From: an uncultured bacterium
GTDB taxonomy: Bacteria; Pseudomonadota; Gammaproteobacteria; Burkholderiales; Burkholderiaceae_E
Assembly: GCA_903907905.1 (NCBI GenBank)
Contig: CAIVPX010000017.1
Location: 1 to 39,540, forward strand
Length of the DNA stretch: 39,540 nucleotides
Reading direction: 5' to 3'
How positions within the stretch are numbered: position 1 is the first letter of the stretch; each line of letters starts with the position of its first letter. Below the pieces are notes generated by a model. That model saw only the letters and a program-made list of their open reading frames with translations. It was not told where the DNA came from and made no database searches. Of the stretch, positions 8,259-16,121 are shown one piece after another. Made by a program: the position numbers and the translations under genes.

Positions 8259-9551
8259 TCAAGGATTCGTCACGCCGGCCGCGCTGCACCGTAGCGCGGT
8301 CACTTTCAGCGGCACGCTCCCGCGGCGCGTAGCCACGCTCACGCTGACCGATCCAGCGCCGGCGCTCGCATAGGGGGCACAGCCCGACGCGTTCCAGACC
8401 GCGCCGTCAAGCGGCGCCAGTCGGGTGCCGCGCACCGTGAGCCCTCTCGAGCGAGCGTCGGCCAGTTCGTTACGCGACACGTTGCCGGCGATCGACACCT
8501 CGGCAATCGAGCCGGGGGGCGGCAGCACCGGCGCCGCCTTCAGGGCCCAACCCTGTGGCGTCTTCTCCACCTCCAGCCTGGCGAACTGCCCGGCTGCCAG
8601 ATTACCGAGCGCAACGTTGGGCGGAACCGTGATTCGGGTGCCCTGGATGACGAGCTCCGCGCCGCCCAACTGGCCGACCTCGCCGCTCAGCGCAAGGGTG
8701 GCGGGACTCGTGACCTCAGCCGGCACCTCGCCCGCGAGCACGCGGCGGGGCACCAGCGCTCCGCCCTGAGCAGTGGACGTTGCCCAGACCCTCACGAGTT
8801 GCCCCTGTACCGGCCGGGTGCCGCCCGCATTGCGAATATCGAGCCCGGCGGGCGGCGCGCCCGGCGCACTCAGCTTGAGCGCGTCCTGCGACGGATCGGT
8901 CACCACCCCGCTGACCAGCACGCGGGTAGCCCCCGTCGGGGTCTCCAGCTGCTCGAGGCGGGTGGCCCGGAGCACATACGCCTGCCTGACGGGATCGAAG
9001 ATCCAGCTGCCGTGCGCCTCGACCCACATCCCGTTCCGGATGCAACTGGAATCGTCGCAGTCGCGAAGGTCGATCACAGTGGGTGCGTCCGATGCGCTGC
9101 CGTCTTCATCGATCCGCACCAGTTGCCCCAGCACCCGGATCCAGCGCTCGCGGGTAGCGGGGTCGAACGTGCCGGCATCCTCGATCGGCCCGATCAACTG
9201 CGGCATGAGTTCGGCGGCAATCGCCGTCCCGGCTGAATCGGTGGTGAGCCGAACCCGCTGCCCAAGCTTCATGACCGCAGCCGCCGCCGCCCCTGAGTCG
9301 TCGGTCTGGCTCGGCTCGAGGCTAGCCGCCGTTTCGTACCTCACCCCATCAACCCAGACACTGCCAAAGCCGCTGATCGTGCCTTCGGCGAGGCCGCTGC
9401 CGCCGCTGCCCACCCCGCCCGCGAGGTCGGTCAGCCCGTCGCCACCGCAGGCGCTCAGCGCCAGCACCGCCAGTAGCGCGCGGATTCTGAGGGCGCAACG
9501 CGCCATGACGCCCGCGCGCACAGCCTGCGAGGTAGACCGGTACTCGGTCAT
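8259..9551 (-). CDS. DUF5666-domain lipoprotein
   Basis: A 430-residue exported lipoprotein. The signal peptide RIRALLAVLALSAC gives a lipobox with acylated C35; starting at M16 would give a more standard 20-residue signal, so the true start may be there. After a Gly/Ser-rich tether come repeated small beta-domains with phrases such as EGTISGFGSVWVDGVRYET, VLVSGVVTDPSQDALKL and SGEVGQLGGAELVIQGTRIT, which match DUF5666 repeats. Two Cys pairs (DCDDSSC; CAPYAS...LRCSA) may form disulfides. The ATG overlaps the stop of the upstream DUF6502 gene by 4 nt. Function is unknown; it likely sits at the cell envelope. Confidence 0.8.
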   Translation of the reverse strand: MTEYRSTSQAVRAGVMARCALRIRALLAVLALSACGGDGLTDLAGGVGSGGSGLAEGTISGFGSVWVDGVRYETAASLEPSQTDDSGAAAAAVMKLGQRVRLTTDSAGTAIAAELMPQLIGPIEDAGTFDPATRERWIRVLGQLVRIDEDGSASDAPTVIDLRDCDDSSCIRNGMWVEAHGSWIFDPVRQAYVLRATRLEQLETPTGATRVLVSGVVTDPSQDALKLSAPGAPPAGLDIRNAGGTRPVQGQLVRVWATSTAQGGALVPRRVLAGEVPAEVTSPATLALSGEVGQLGGAELVIQGTRITVPPNVALGNLAAGQFARLEVEKTPQGWALKAAPVLPPPGSIAEVSIAGNVSRNELADARSRGLTVRGTRLAPLDGAVWNASGCAPYASAGAGSVSVSVATRRGSVPLKVTALRCSAAGVTNP

Positions 9552-10474
9552 GAGCTCACGTCCTTGTTTGGTTTCACTGATCGCTCTGCTGCCCCCGGCT
9601 TGACCGCCCCGGGTGGCTCCGAATCGCTTGCGCCGCCCTCGTTTAATGCAGGGTCAAGCGGCGCCGCAAAACTGAACAGGCCCAGACGGAAGCGCTGGGG
9701 CACCTCGGTCGCTACATCCTGCTCGCACAAGGGCACTGCCGCGTCGACCACCCGCTGCAAGACCTCGGCCCAGAGACTGTTGGCGAGTTGGTTGAGGGTG
9801 CGTACCGATTCCTCGCTCAGACCATCGGCGAACACGCTTTGCTCAAGAAAGCGACGGCCGCTTGGGCCACTGAGGTTGTGCACGCCGGCCGCCAGGTGGT
9901 CCACCGCGGACCCGGCGAAGAGTTGCCGTGCCTCCTCAAGCTTGGGATCCGGCAGGAAGGCATCGCGAAGCAGCGTGACGCCCGCCTGATCGTGCCGAAC
10001 CACCCCCAGCCTGACCAGATCATCGAGCACCGCCCGGTGATGGAAGTCGCGCGACACCCGCCTCGCGAGCGCTTCAAAAGACGGCTCGGGACCATTGAAG
10101 GGAATCGTCTCGGGCCAATCCAGACTGAGCCATCGCGTCATGACCTGATTGGCGGCGCTTGGCCGGCCCCAGCGGGTACCCTGCGCGGCATTGTCGGCAG
10201 TGATGCGCTCCGCATGCTCGCGCAAGGCGCGTACGTCCTTGCGATGCAGCCCCGAGAGCAGGCTCAGGGACGAATCGGTCTGCTTGCGATCCAGTCTTTG
10301 CAGTTCGGCTTCGGCCTGAGCCAGAAAGACCGGCTTGAGCGCGGCGGCGAACTCGGCATAGCCCACGCCCGAGCGCACCAGCCAGGTGACCAGCGGCTGG
10401 ATGATGGCGAGCACCTCGGCCAGGACGGGCGAGGCCTCATCAGGCGCGGGCATCGGGCGTGGAGGTTCAGACAT
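9548..10474 (-). CDS. DUF6502 family protein
   Basis: A 308-residue predominantly helical protein of the DUF6502 family. No signal peptide or membrane segment is visible, so it is probably cytoplasmic. The N-terminal region (VLAEVLAIIQPLVTWLVRSG, then YAEFAAALKPVFLAQAEAEL) and the SLSLLSGLHRKDVRALRE segment look like a winged-helix-type arrangement, which I treat only as a hint of DNA binding. It is the first gene of a two-gene operon with the DUF5666 lipoprotein (4-nt ATGA overlap). A perfect palindrome and a consensus -10 box lie immediately before its ATG, which would suit autoregulation. Function unknown. Confidence 0.8.
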   Translation of the reverse strand: MSEPPRPMPAPDEASPVLAEVLAIIQPLVTWLVRSGVGYAEFAAALKPVFLAQAEAELQRLDRKQTDSSLSLLSGLHRKDVRALREHAERITADNAAQGTRWGRPSAANQVMTRWLSLDWPETIPFNGPEPSFEALARRVSRDFHHRAVLDDLVRLGVVRHDQAGVTLLRDAFLPDPKLEEARQLFAGSAVDHLAAGVHNLSGPSGRRFLEQSVFADGLSEESVRTLNQLANSLWAEVLQRVVDAAVPLCEQDVATEVPQRFRLGLFSFAAPLDPALNEGGASDSEPPGAVKPGAAERSVKPNKDVSS

Positions 10475-10482
10475 AAGCGCTC

Positions 10483-10508
10483 ATTATAGGTGGGAAACTT
10501 TCCCACCT
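10483..10508 (-). promoter_or_regulatory. Consensus -10 box overlapped by a perfect 21-bp palindrome
   Basis: On the minus strand TATAAT (10488 down to 10483) ends 8 nt before the ATG at 10474, so the transcript is probably leaderless. A perfect inverted repeat with 10-base arms (AGGTGGGAAA and its complement) around one central base spans 10488-10508, exactly in the spacer between -10 and -35. A protein bound there would block or remodel the promoter. A weak GTCAGG-type -35 lies at 10506-10511. Confidence 0.65.
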
Positions 10509-10630
10509 GACGAAATTCAGCTGAGCCCGTCTCGGCAATGCGACAGGTCGCCCCTCAAGCGCTCGCGCCTGCCTGACGCGACCGGCCTCCCATCATCCGG
10601 CGGCCTTCCAGTAACGCAACGGGCTTTCCA

Positions 10631-11431
10631 TCACTCACACACTCGTTCGACCAACCGAGCGAAGGCCTCGGCCTGATCGTACTGGAGCCAATGCGCAGCG
10701 CCGGGCAGCACGTGCACCCGAGTCTCGCCAACCAGGCCCCGGTACTCAGGCACCCGCACCCCGAGGGCGGCCCGCTGGTGCGGATCGAGATCACCGAGGA
10801 CAATGTCGCACGGGGAGGCAAGGCCTTTGATCATTTGTCGGATGTCGGCCCGCCGCGAAATCGGCCTGGACAGGAAACGGGTCGAGCGAACCTGCGCCGC
10901 CGCCATCGAAATCAGCTCGGGCGTTACCCGCGCCGGATCGGACAGCATGAGTTCCCGCTGCGTCACCGCCACCCCGGCGTCCAACCCGCCCGCGCGCGCC
11001 GCGTCAGCGGCCCGGCCCAGTATCGCGAGCACCTCAGGCGACACGTCCGCCCCCAGCGGCGGGTTGATGAGCATGAGGCGGCCCGGCGGCGTGCCCGCCT
11101 GCTGCCACTGCAAGGCCGACGCAGTGCCCACCAGGGTTCCGAAGGAAAACCCCAGGACAAGGGCTGGAACGGGAAGCGGCGCCAGGGCTTCACGAAACGC
11201 CTCGCAGTAAAGCTCGAGCCCGGTTTCCGGCGGCACCTCGCAGGACGCGCCGAAACCCGGCAGGTCGGGCACCACCAGATCGAAGCGCCGCGACAGATGA
11301 TCAAGATTCGCCATCCAGTGCCGCCAGCTACCGTGGCCACCGTGCAGGAGCAAGGCGATCGGCCTGGCGCCTCCCAGGCTGCCGCGAACCTCGGCGTGGA
11401 TCGGCCCCCAGCGACATTCGAATACCGGCAT
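10631..11431 (-). CDS. Alpha/beta hydrolase fold protein
   Basis: A 266-residue alpha/beta hydrolase. It has the oxyanion-hole loop LLLHGGHGSWRHW, the strand-turn VVPDLPGFGAS, the nucleophile elbow GFSFG (G-x-S-x-G), an acid candidate in VLGDLDPHQ, and the catalytic-type His in PGAAHWLQYD near the end. This is the layout of esterases, C-C hydrolases and related enzymes; the substrate cannot be told. ATG 11431 is chosen because homology to the fold starts right there; the upstream extension is basic and unlike the family. The ribosome site (AGAGAAAAAA) is weak. It diverges from the universal stress protein. Confidence 0.87.
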   Translation of the reverse strand: MPVFECRWGPIHAEVRGSLGGARPIALLLHGGHGSWRHWMANLDHLSRRFDLVVPDLPGFGASCEVPPETGLELYCEAFREALAPLPVPALVLGFSFGTLVGTASALQWQQAGTPPGRLMLINPPLGADVSPEVLAILGRAADAARAGGLDAGVAVTQRELMLSDPARVTPELISMAAAQVRSTRFLSRPISRRADIRQMIKGLASPCDIVLGDLDPHQRAALGVRVPEYRGLVGETRVHVLPGAAHWLQYDQAEAFARLVERVCE

Positions 11432-11464
11432 TTTTTTCTCTGATTGATCGGCGGATATGCGTCT

Positions 11465-11485
11465 AGGGTAATCGGTGTTTACCCT
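11465..11485. promoter_or_regulatory. Inverted repeat, candidate operator
   Basis: AGGGTAA (11465-11471) and TTACCCT (11479-11485) form a perfect 7-bp inverted repeat with a 7-nt spacer. It lies 34 nt upstream of the hydrolase ATG in the region shared with the divergent universal stress protein gene. The form suits a dimeric repressor, but none is encoded next to it. Confidence 0.4.
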
Positions 11486-11614
11486 TGATGCACCCCGGAC
11501 CCGACGTCCCATGCCCGCAGGTGCGATAGCATCACGCGATTGCAGACGCTGCGACAAACCGCCACACCCTAGAGCGGTCACGCCTGTCCCCCCACACGTG
11601 AACCGGAGTCAAGC

Positions 11615-12058
11615 GTGTACAAGACAATCCTGCTGGCCTACGATGGCTCCGAGGCCGGCCGCACCGCCCTGCTCGAATGCTCCGATCTGGCCGCCATCGC
11701 CCAGTCGCAGGTGCACCTCATTGCCGTGGTGCAACCCATTCCCGCCGCCGTGCTCTACGAAGTGGTCATTTCCGAAGTGCCCGATGCCGCCGACGAGACC
11801 GAGCACCACCGACGCGTGCTCGAAGAAGGCATCGCTATTTTGCGTGAGCGCGGCTACCCGGCACAGGGGCACCTGGCGCGAGGTGAACCCGTCGAACAGA
11901 TCTGCGAGGCCGCCCGGCGCCTGGCGGCTCATCTGATCATCGTCGGGCACCGCCGGCCCAAAGGCTGGGCCGAGCGCTGGTGGAAGGGGTCGCTCGGTGC
12001 CTCGCTGCTTGACGCATCGCCCTGCAGCGTCCTCATTTCGATGCCCGCCAAGCGCTGA
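11615..12058 (+). CDS. Universal stress protein (UspA family)
   Basis: A 147-residue single-domain Usp. It opens with MYKTILLAYDGSEAGRTALL, the first strand and nucleotide-contact Asp10-Gly-Ser, and closes with the loop from HLIIVG (G111) to KGSLGASLL (G125-S126). The usual ATP loop is G-x2-G-x9-G-S/T; here the second Gly position reads R, so nucleotide binding may be weakened. GTG 11615 is the start, with GGAG 7 nt upstream. Usp proteins help cells survive starvation and other stress. Not evidently linked to its neighbours. Confidence 0.9.
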   Translation: MYKTILLAYDGSEAGRTALLECSDLAAIAQSQVHLIAVVQPIPAAVLYEVVISEVPDAADETEHHRRVLEEGIAILRERGYPAQGHLARGEPVEQICEAARRLAAHLIIVGHRRPKGWAERWWKGSLGASLLDASPCSVLISMPAKR

Positions 12059-12160
12059 GCATTCCCGCGAGGCGCCCTAAACCTTGTTCGCAAAAGGCCC
12101 GGATATGGGCTATCTTTGCGGCCCCGTTAAGCACCCAAGAACCTTCCGAGGAGACCCGCC

Positions 12161-13276
12161 ATGACGCAAGCCAAGAGACCTGCCCTTCGCCGTAACTTTC
12201 TCAAGTCGGCCGCCACCGGTGCGGTCGCGACGGGTGCGCTCGCCGCACCGATGATCTCGACGGCACAAACCATCAGCCTGCGCTTCCAGAGCACCTGGCC
12301 CGCCAAGGACATCTTCCACGAGTACGCCAACGATTTCGCCAAGAAGGTGAACGAGATGGCCGGCAATCGCGTGAAGATCGAAGTACTGCCCGCCGGCGCT
12401 GTGGTGGCACCCTTCCAGCTGCTTGAGGGCGTCGCCAAGGGCACGCTCGACGGCGGTCACGGCGTGGTGGCCTACCACTACGGCAAAAACTCGGCTCTGG
12501 CGCTCTGGGGATCTGGCCCCGGCTTTGGCATGGACCCGAACATGCTGCTTTCGTGGCACTACTACGGCGGCGGCAAAGAATTGCTCGAGGAAATCTACAA
12601 GTCGATCAACATCGACGTCGTGTCCTTCCTGTACGGCCCGATGCCGACGCAGCCCTTCGGCTGGTTCAAGAAGCCGATCGCGCGCGCTGAAGATATGAAA
12701 GGCGTCAAATTCCGTACGGTGGGCCTGGCAGTGGATATGTACACCGACATGGGCGCGGCCGTGAACCCGCTGCCGGGTGGCGAGATTGTGCCGGCGCTTG
12801 ACCGCGGCCTGATTGATGGCGCCGAGTTCAACAATGCCACATCAGATCGTGTGCTCGGCTTCCCCGATGTGGTCAAGAACTGCATGCTGCAGAGCTTCCA
12901 TCAAAGCACCGAGCAGTTCGAGATCCTGTTCAACCGTACGAAGTACAACACCCTGCCCGCCGAAGTAAAGAGCATCATCGACTATGCGGTTCAGGCGGCC
13001 AGCGCCGACATGAGCTGGAAGGCCATCGATCGCAACTCCAAGGACTACATCGAGCTCAAGCGCGCGGGCGTCAACTTCTACAAGACGCCTGATGCAATTC
13101 TGCGCGCCCAGCTCACCTCCTGGGACAAGATCATGACCCAGAAGTCGACCGAGAACCCGATGTTCAAAAAGGTACTCGACAGTCAGAAAGCCTTCGCCGA
13201 GCGTGCCGGCGGCTGGCAAAATGACTTCCTGGTCGATTTCAAGCTGGCTCACAACCACTACTTCGGCCGTCGTTGA
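12161..13276 (+). CDS. dctP: TRAP transporter solute-binding protein (DctP/TakP type)
   Basis: A 371-residue periplasmic receptor with a Tat signal peptide (R10-R11-NFLKSAATG, cleavage near residue 36). The mature part starts LRFQSTWPAKDIFHEYANDF and carries VKIEVLPAGAVVAPFQLLEG, VKFRTVGLAVDMYTDMGAAV, the carboxylate-binding Arg in KFRT, and GLIDGAEFNNATSD. This pattern fits the TakP-like branch that binds 2-oxo acids or similar carboxylates, often as a dimer. GAGGAG precedes the ATG. It heads the dctP-dctQ-dctM operon, and a hairpin after its stop probably limits read-through so that the receptor is made in excess. Confidence 0.93.
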   Translation: MTQAKRPALRRNFLKSAATGAVATGALAAPMISTAQTISLRFQSTWPAKDIFHEYANDFAKKVNEMAGNRVKIEVLPAGAVVAPFQLLEGVAKGTLDGGHGVVAYHYGKNSALALWGSGPGFGMDPNMLLSWHYYGGGKELLEEIYKSINIDVVSFLYGPMPTQPFGWFKKPIARAEDMKGVKFRTVGLAVDMYTDMGAAVNPLPGGEIVPALDRGLIDGAEFNNATSDRVLGFPDVVKNCMLQSFHQSTEQFEILFNRTKYNTLPAEVKSIIDYAVQAASADMSWKAIDRNSKDYIELKRAGVNFYKTPDAILRAQLTSWDKIMTQKSTENPMFKKVLDSQKAFAERAGGWQNDFLVDFKLAHNHYFGRR

Positions 13277-13297
13277 TTCCAACCCGGGCCTGAGGGA

Positions 13298-13330
13298 GGC
13301 CGCTCGCCCCACACCGGGGCGGCGGCCTTT
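13298..13330 (+). terminator. Intercistronic hairpin after the TRAP receptor gene
   Basis: GGCCGCTCGCCCC (13298-13310) pairs with GGGGCGGCGGCC (13316-13327) with one bulged base around a 5-nt loop, followed by TTT. The U-run is short, so partial termination or protection of the upstream mRNA end is more likely than a full stop, since the permease genes follow. Confidence 0.55.
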
Positions 13331-13371
13331 GCATTTGGCCGAGCGCTCTCTTCACCCGACGGACATCACTC

Positions 13372-13995
13372 ATGCAAGGCATGCTGCTCGCGGTCGACCG
13401 CTTGTCGACCTGGATCGGCCAGGCGTTCTCCTGGACGATCGTTCTGCTCACGGCCCTCATCACCTGGGAAGTGTTCTCGCGCTACGCGCTCAACCAGCCC
13501 CATGACTGGGCGCTCAATGGCCAGATCATGCTCTACGGCGTGCTGTTCATGATGTCGGGCGCCTACACGCTGGCCAAGAACGGCCACGTTCGCGGCGACG
13601 TGCTCTACGGATTCTTTCAGCCCCGCACGCAAGCCACGGTGGACCTGGTGCTGTACCTGATTTTCTTTCTACCCGGCATCTTTGCGCTCACCTGGGCGGG
13701 CTGGGAATACGCGCAGGAATCGCTGGCCATTCGGGAAAAGACATTTTCCGCGACGCCGCTACCGCTCTACCCCTTCAAGTTCGCCATCCCGTTTGCCGGT
13801 GCGATGCTGCTGCTGCAGGGCATCGTGGAAATCATTCGCTGCGTGATATGCCTTCGGGACGGTGAATGGCCCTCCCGGGAGCGAGATGTCGAAGAGGTCG
13901 ACGTCGACAAGCTCAAGCAGATGGTCAAGGTGAGCGATGCCGACATTGCCGCCCTGGACAGCTACGTGGGTGGCAAGCCCGGGAGCGCCTCATGA
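13372..13995 (+). CDS. dctQ: TRAP transporter small permease subunit
   Basis: A 207-residue membrane protein with four predicted helices: about 15-35 (IGQAFSWTIVLLTALITWEV), 50-66, 86-106 (VDLVLYLIFFLPGIFALTWA) and 135-156. The motif WEVFSRYALNQPHDW after helix 1 and GHVRGDVLYG between helices 2 and 3 are typical of DctQ. A soluble, acidic C-terminal tail of about 45 residues follows. It pairs with the large subunit to carry substrate delivered by the receptor using a sodium gradient. Its stop overlaps the dctM start (ATGA). Confidence 0.9.
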   Translation: MQGMLLAVDRLSTWIGQAFSWTIVLLTALITWEVFSRYALNQPHDWALNGQIMLYGVLFMMSGAYTLAKNGHVRGDVLYGFFQPRTQATVDLVLYLIFFLPGIFALTWAGWEYAQESLAIREKTFSATPLPLYPFKFAIPFAGAMLLLQGIVEIIRCVICLRDGEWPSRERDVEEVDVDKLKQMVKVSDADIAALDSYVGGKPGSAS

Positions 13996-16085
13996 AAATC
14001 CGCAAGGAACTCTGGTTCGGGCTCTCCTTGATGGGGCTGATCATCCTTGGCACTGCCGGGGTGATGCTCAGCGCGGAGAAATTCAGTAGCGGTCATCTCG
14101 GTCTGGCCATGCTCGCGCTGGTGGTGGTCGCCATCATGCTGGGCTTTCCCACGGCGTTCACGCTGATGGGCATGGGCATGATCTTCACGTGGCTGGCCTA
14201 CGAGCGGGACATCACCAAGACACTCGACCTGATGGTTCAGTCGGCCTTCAAGGTGATGAGCAACGACGTGCTCATCTCCATACCGCTGTTCGTATTCATG
14301 GGCTATCTGGTTGAGCGCGCCAACCTCATCGAGAAACTGTTTCGAAGCCTTCATCTGGCGCTGGCTCGCGTGCCCGGCTCGCTGGCGGTCGCTACGCTCT
14401 TTACCTGCGCCGTCTTCGCGACCGCCACAGGCATCGTGGGCGCGGTGGTCACGCTCATGGGTCTGCTGGCACTGCCCCAGATGCTGCGCTCGGGCTACGA
14501 CATCCGCCTGAGTGCGGGCGCGATCACGGCCGGTGGCTGTCTCGGCATTCTCATTCCGCCCTCGGTCATGCTCATCGTCTATGGCGCAACGGCCGGGGTG
14601 TCGGTCGTGCAGTTGTACGCGGGCGCCTTTTTTCCCGGGATCATGCTCGCAGGGCTCTACATCGTCTACGTGATCATCGTCGCCAAGATCAACCCGTCGC
14701 TGGCGCCCCCGCTGTCGGCTGAGGCCCGGGTGGTGCCCTTGCCGGAGATGAGCGATCGGGTGGCGCGCGCCATTTCTCAGACCGCCCTGCCTGCGCTGCT
14801 CAGCGCCCTCAAGGGGCGACGCAATCTCGACGTGCCGGCGGGATACCTGCTCAAACAACTTTTCATTGCACTCGTGCCCGCGCTCACCGTCGCGGCGGTC
14901 TTGCTGCTCGTCTGGATGGGGATCACTGCGCCCGACCCCAATGCGCACTATGCGTCAGCCCCGGGCTCGACCGCGGCTGCGTCGAGCGGCGGACTGCGCG
15001 AACCCCCTGGATCTGGCAATCTGCGGGAGCCACCGGGCGCTACGGCCTCGGGCGGGCTGCGCGAGCCCCCGGGTGCGGGCAGTGGCGGGTTGCGCGAGCC
15101 TCCCACGTCGGGTGGCCTGCGTGAGCCCCCTTCCGCCGGTGGCCTGAGCGAACCGCCAGGCGCTGGCGGGCTGAGGGAGCCGCCCACTTCGGGCGGTCTG
15201 GCTGAACCCCCTGGCGCCTCCGGGCCATCGGGCGGATTGCGCGAGCCACCGGGGGCCGCTCCCTCAGGCGGTCTGCGTGAACCACCCGGCGCCTCGGGCG
15301 TAGCCACTGTAGCGGCCGCTCCACGCAGCCCGGCCCCCCAGGGATTCTGGATCGGCGCCGCCGCCTCTTTGGCCGCTTTGGTCGCCTTTTATGCCATCCT
15401 CAGTTTCCAGCGTCTCGAAGTTTTCAAGATGCTGTTGGGCAGCTTCTTTCCGCTGGTCATCCTGATCGTCTCGGTGCTGGGGAGCATCGTTTTCGGTCTG
15501 GCCACCCCGACCGAGGCGGCAGCGGTGGGGGCCTTCGGCGGCTTTCTGCTGGCTGCGGCCTACCGGCAACTCAATTTCACCGTGGTCAAGGACAGCGCCT
15601 ACCTGACCGCCAAGACCAGCGCGATGGTGTGCTGGCTCTTCGTCGGCAGTTCCATCTTTTCGGCCGCCTTCGCCCTGCTGGGTGGGCAGGAACTGGTGGA
15701 GCGCTGGGTGCTGTCGATGAACCTCAGCAAGACCGAGTTTCTTGTGCTGAGTCAGGTGATCATCTTCCTGCTGGGCTGGCCGCTCGAATGGACTGAAATC
15801 ATCGTCATCTTCATGCCGATCTTCATTCCGCTGCTCGACAAGTTTGGCGTTGACCCGCTGTTCTTCGGCCTGCTGGTGGCGCTCAACCTACAGACGGCCT
15901 TTCTCAGCCCGCCCGTGGCCATGGCCGCCTTCTACCTGAAAGGAGTCAGCCCGCCACAGGTCACGCTCAATCAGATCTTTGCGGGGATGATGCCCTTCAT
16001 GGGCATCCAGGTGGTTGCGATCGTGCTGCTGTACGTGTTCCCGGAGATCGGACTCTGGCTGCCCAAGGTGCTCTACGGTCGCTAG
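13992..16085 (+). CDS. dctM: TRAP transporter large permease subunit with a GGLREPP-repeat linker
   Basis: A 697-residue membrane protein, against about 430 for an ordinary DctM. Residues 1-240 hold the first half (MLGFPTAFTLMGMGMIF; SIPLFVFMGYLVERANLIEK; AGAITAGGCLGILIPPSVML), and residues about 475-697 the second half (VFGLATPTEAAAVGAFGGFL; ATPTEA loop; LGWPLEWTEIIVIFMPIFIP). In between, 240-475 adds two extra hydrophobic segments (about 290-310 and 453-470), which some long TakM-like DctM proteins also have, and between them a 140-residue Pro/Gly-rich linker with ten repeats. ATG 13992 overlaps the dctQ stop. The frame is continuous through the linker, so this is a real part of the protein. 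Confidence 0.93.
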   Translation: MKIRKELWFGLSLMGLIILGTAGVMLSAEKFSSGHLGLAMLALVVVAIMLGFPTAFTLMGMGMIFTWLAYERDITKTLDLMVQSAFKVMSNDVLISIPLFVFMGYLVERANLIEKLFRSLHLALARVPGSLAVATLFTCAVFATATGIVGAVVTLMGLLALPQMLRSGYDIRLSAGAITAGGCLGILIPPSVMLIVYGATAGVSVVQLYAGAFFPGIMLAGLYIVYVIIVAKINPSLAPPLSAEARVVPLPEMSDRVARAISQTALPALLSALKGRRNLDVPAGYLLKQLFIALVPALTVAAVLLLVWMGITAPDPNAHYASAPGSTAAASSGGLREPPGSGNLREPPGATASGGLREPPGAGSGGLREPPTSGGLREPPSAGGLSEPPGAGGLREPPTSGGLAEPPGASGPSGGLREPPGAAPSGGLREPPGASGVATVAAAPRSPAPQGFWIGAAASLAALVAFYAILSFQRLEVFKMLLGSFFPLVILIVSVLGSIVFGLATPTEAAAVGAFGGFLLAAAYRQLNFTVVKDSAYLTAKTSAMVCWLFVGSSIFSAAFALLGGQELVERWVLSMNLSKTEFLVLSQVIIFLLGWPLEWTEIIVIFMPIFIPLLDKFGVDPLFFGLLVALNLQTAFLSPPVAMAAFYLKGVSPPQVTLNQIFAGMMPFMGIQVVAIVLLYVFPEIGLWLPKVLYGR
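14988..15287 (+). repeat. Ten GGLREPP-type heptapeptide repeats inside dctM
   Basis: Residues 333-432 of the permease contain GGLREPP seven times and the variants GNLREPP, GGLSEPP and GGLAEPP once each, separated by 2-6 small residues (GS, TS, GA, GASGPS and similar). The codons for the same residues differ from copy to copy (for example cgc, cgg, cgt, agg for Arg; ccc, cca, cct, ccg for Pro), so this is not a freshly duplicated DNA repeat. Confidence 0.95.
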
Positions 16086-16121
16086 CGGGCGGCCACTCAA
16101 GCGGCTTGCACGGCGGGGACC

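Noticed and set aside
13962-14948. 328-codon frame antisense to the TRAP large permease.
   Set aside because: His/Asp/Arg-rich mirror of membrane helices; typical shadow frame.
14948-15307. Antisense frame with repeated GGSRRPP-like units across the permease repeat.
   Set aside because: It only reflects the sense-strand repeat; no start signal and no independent evidence.
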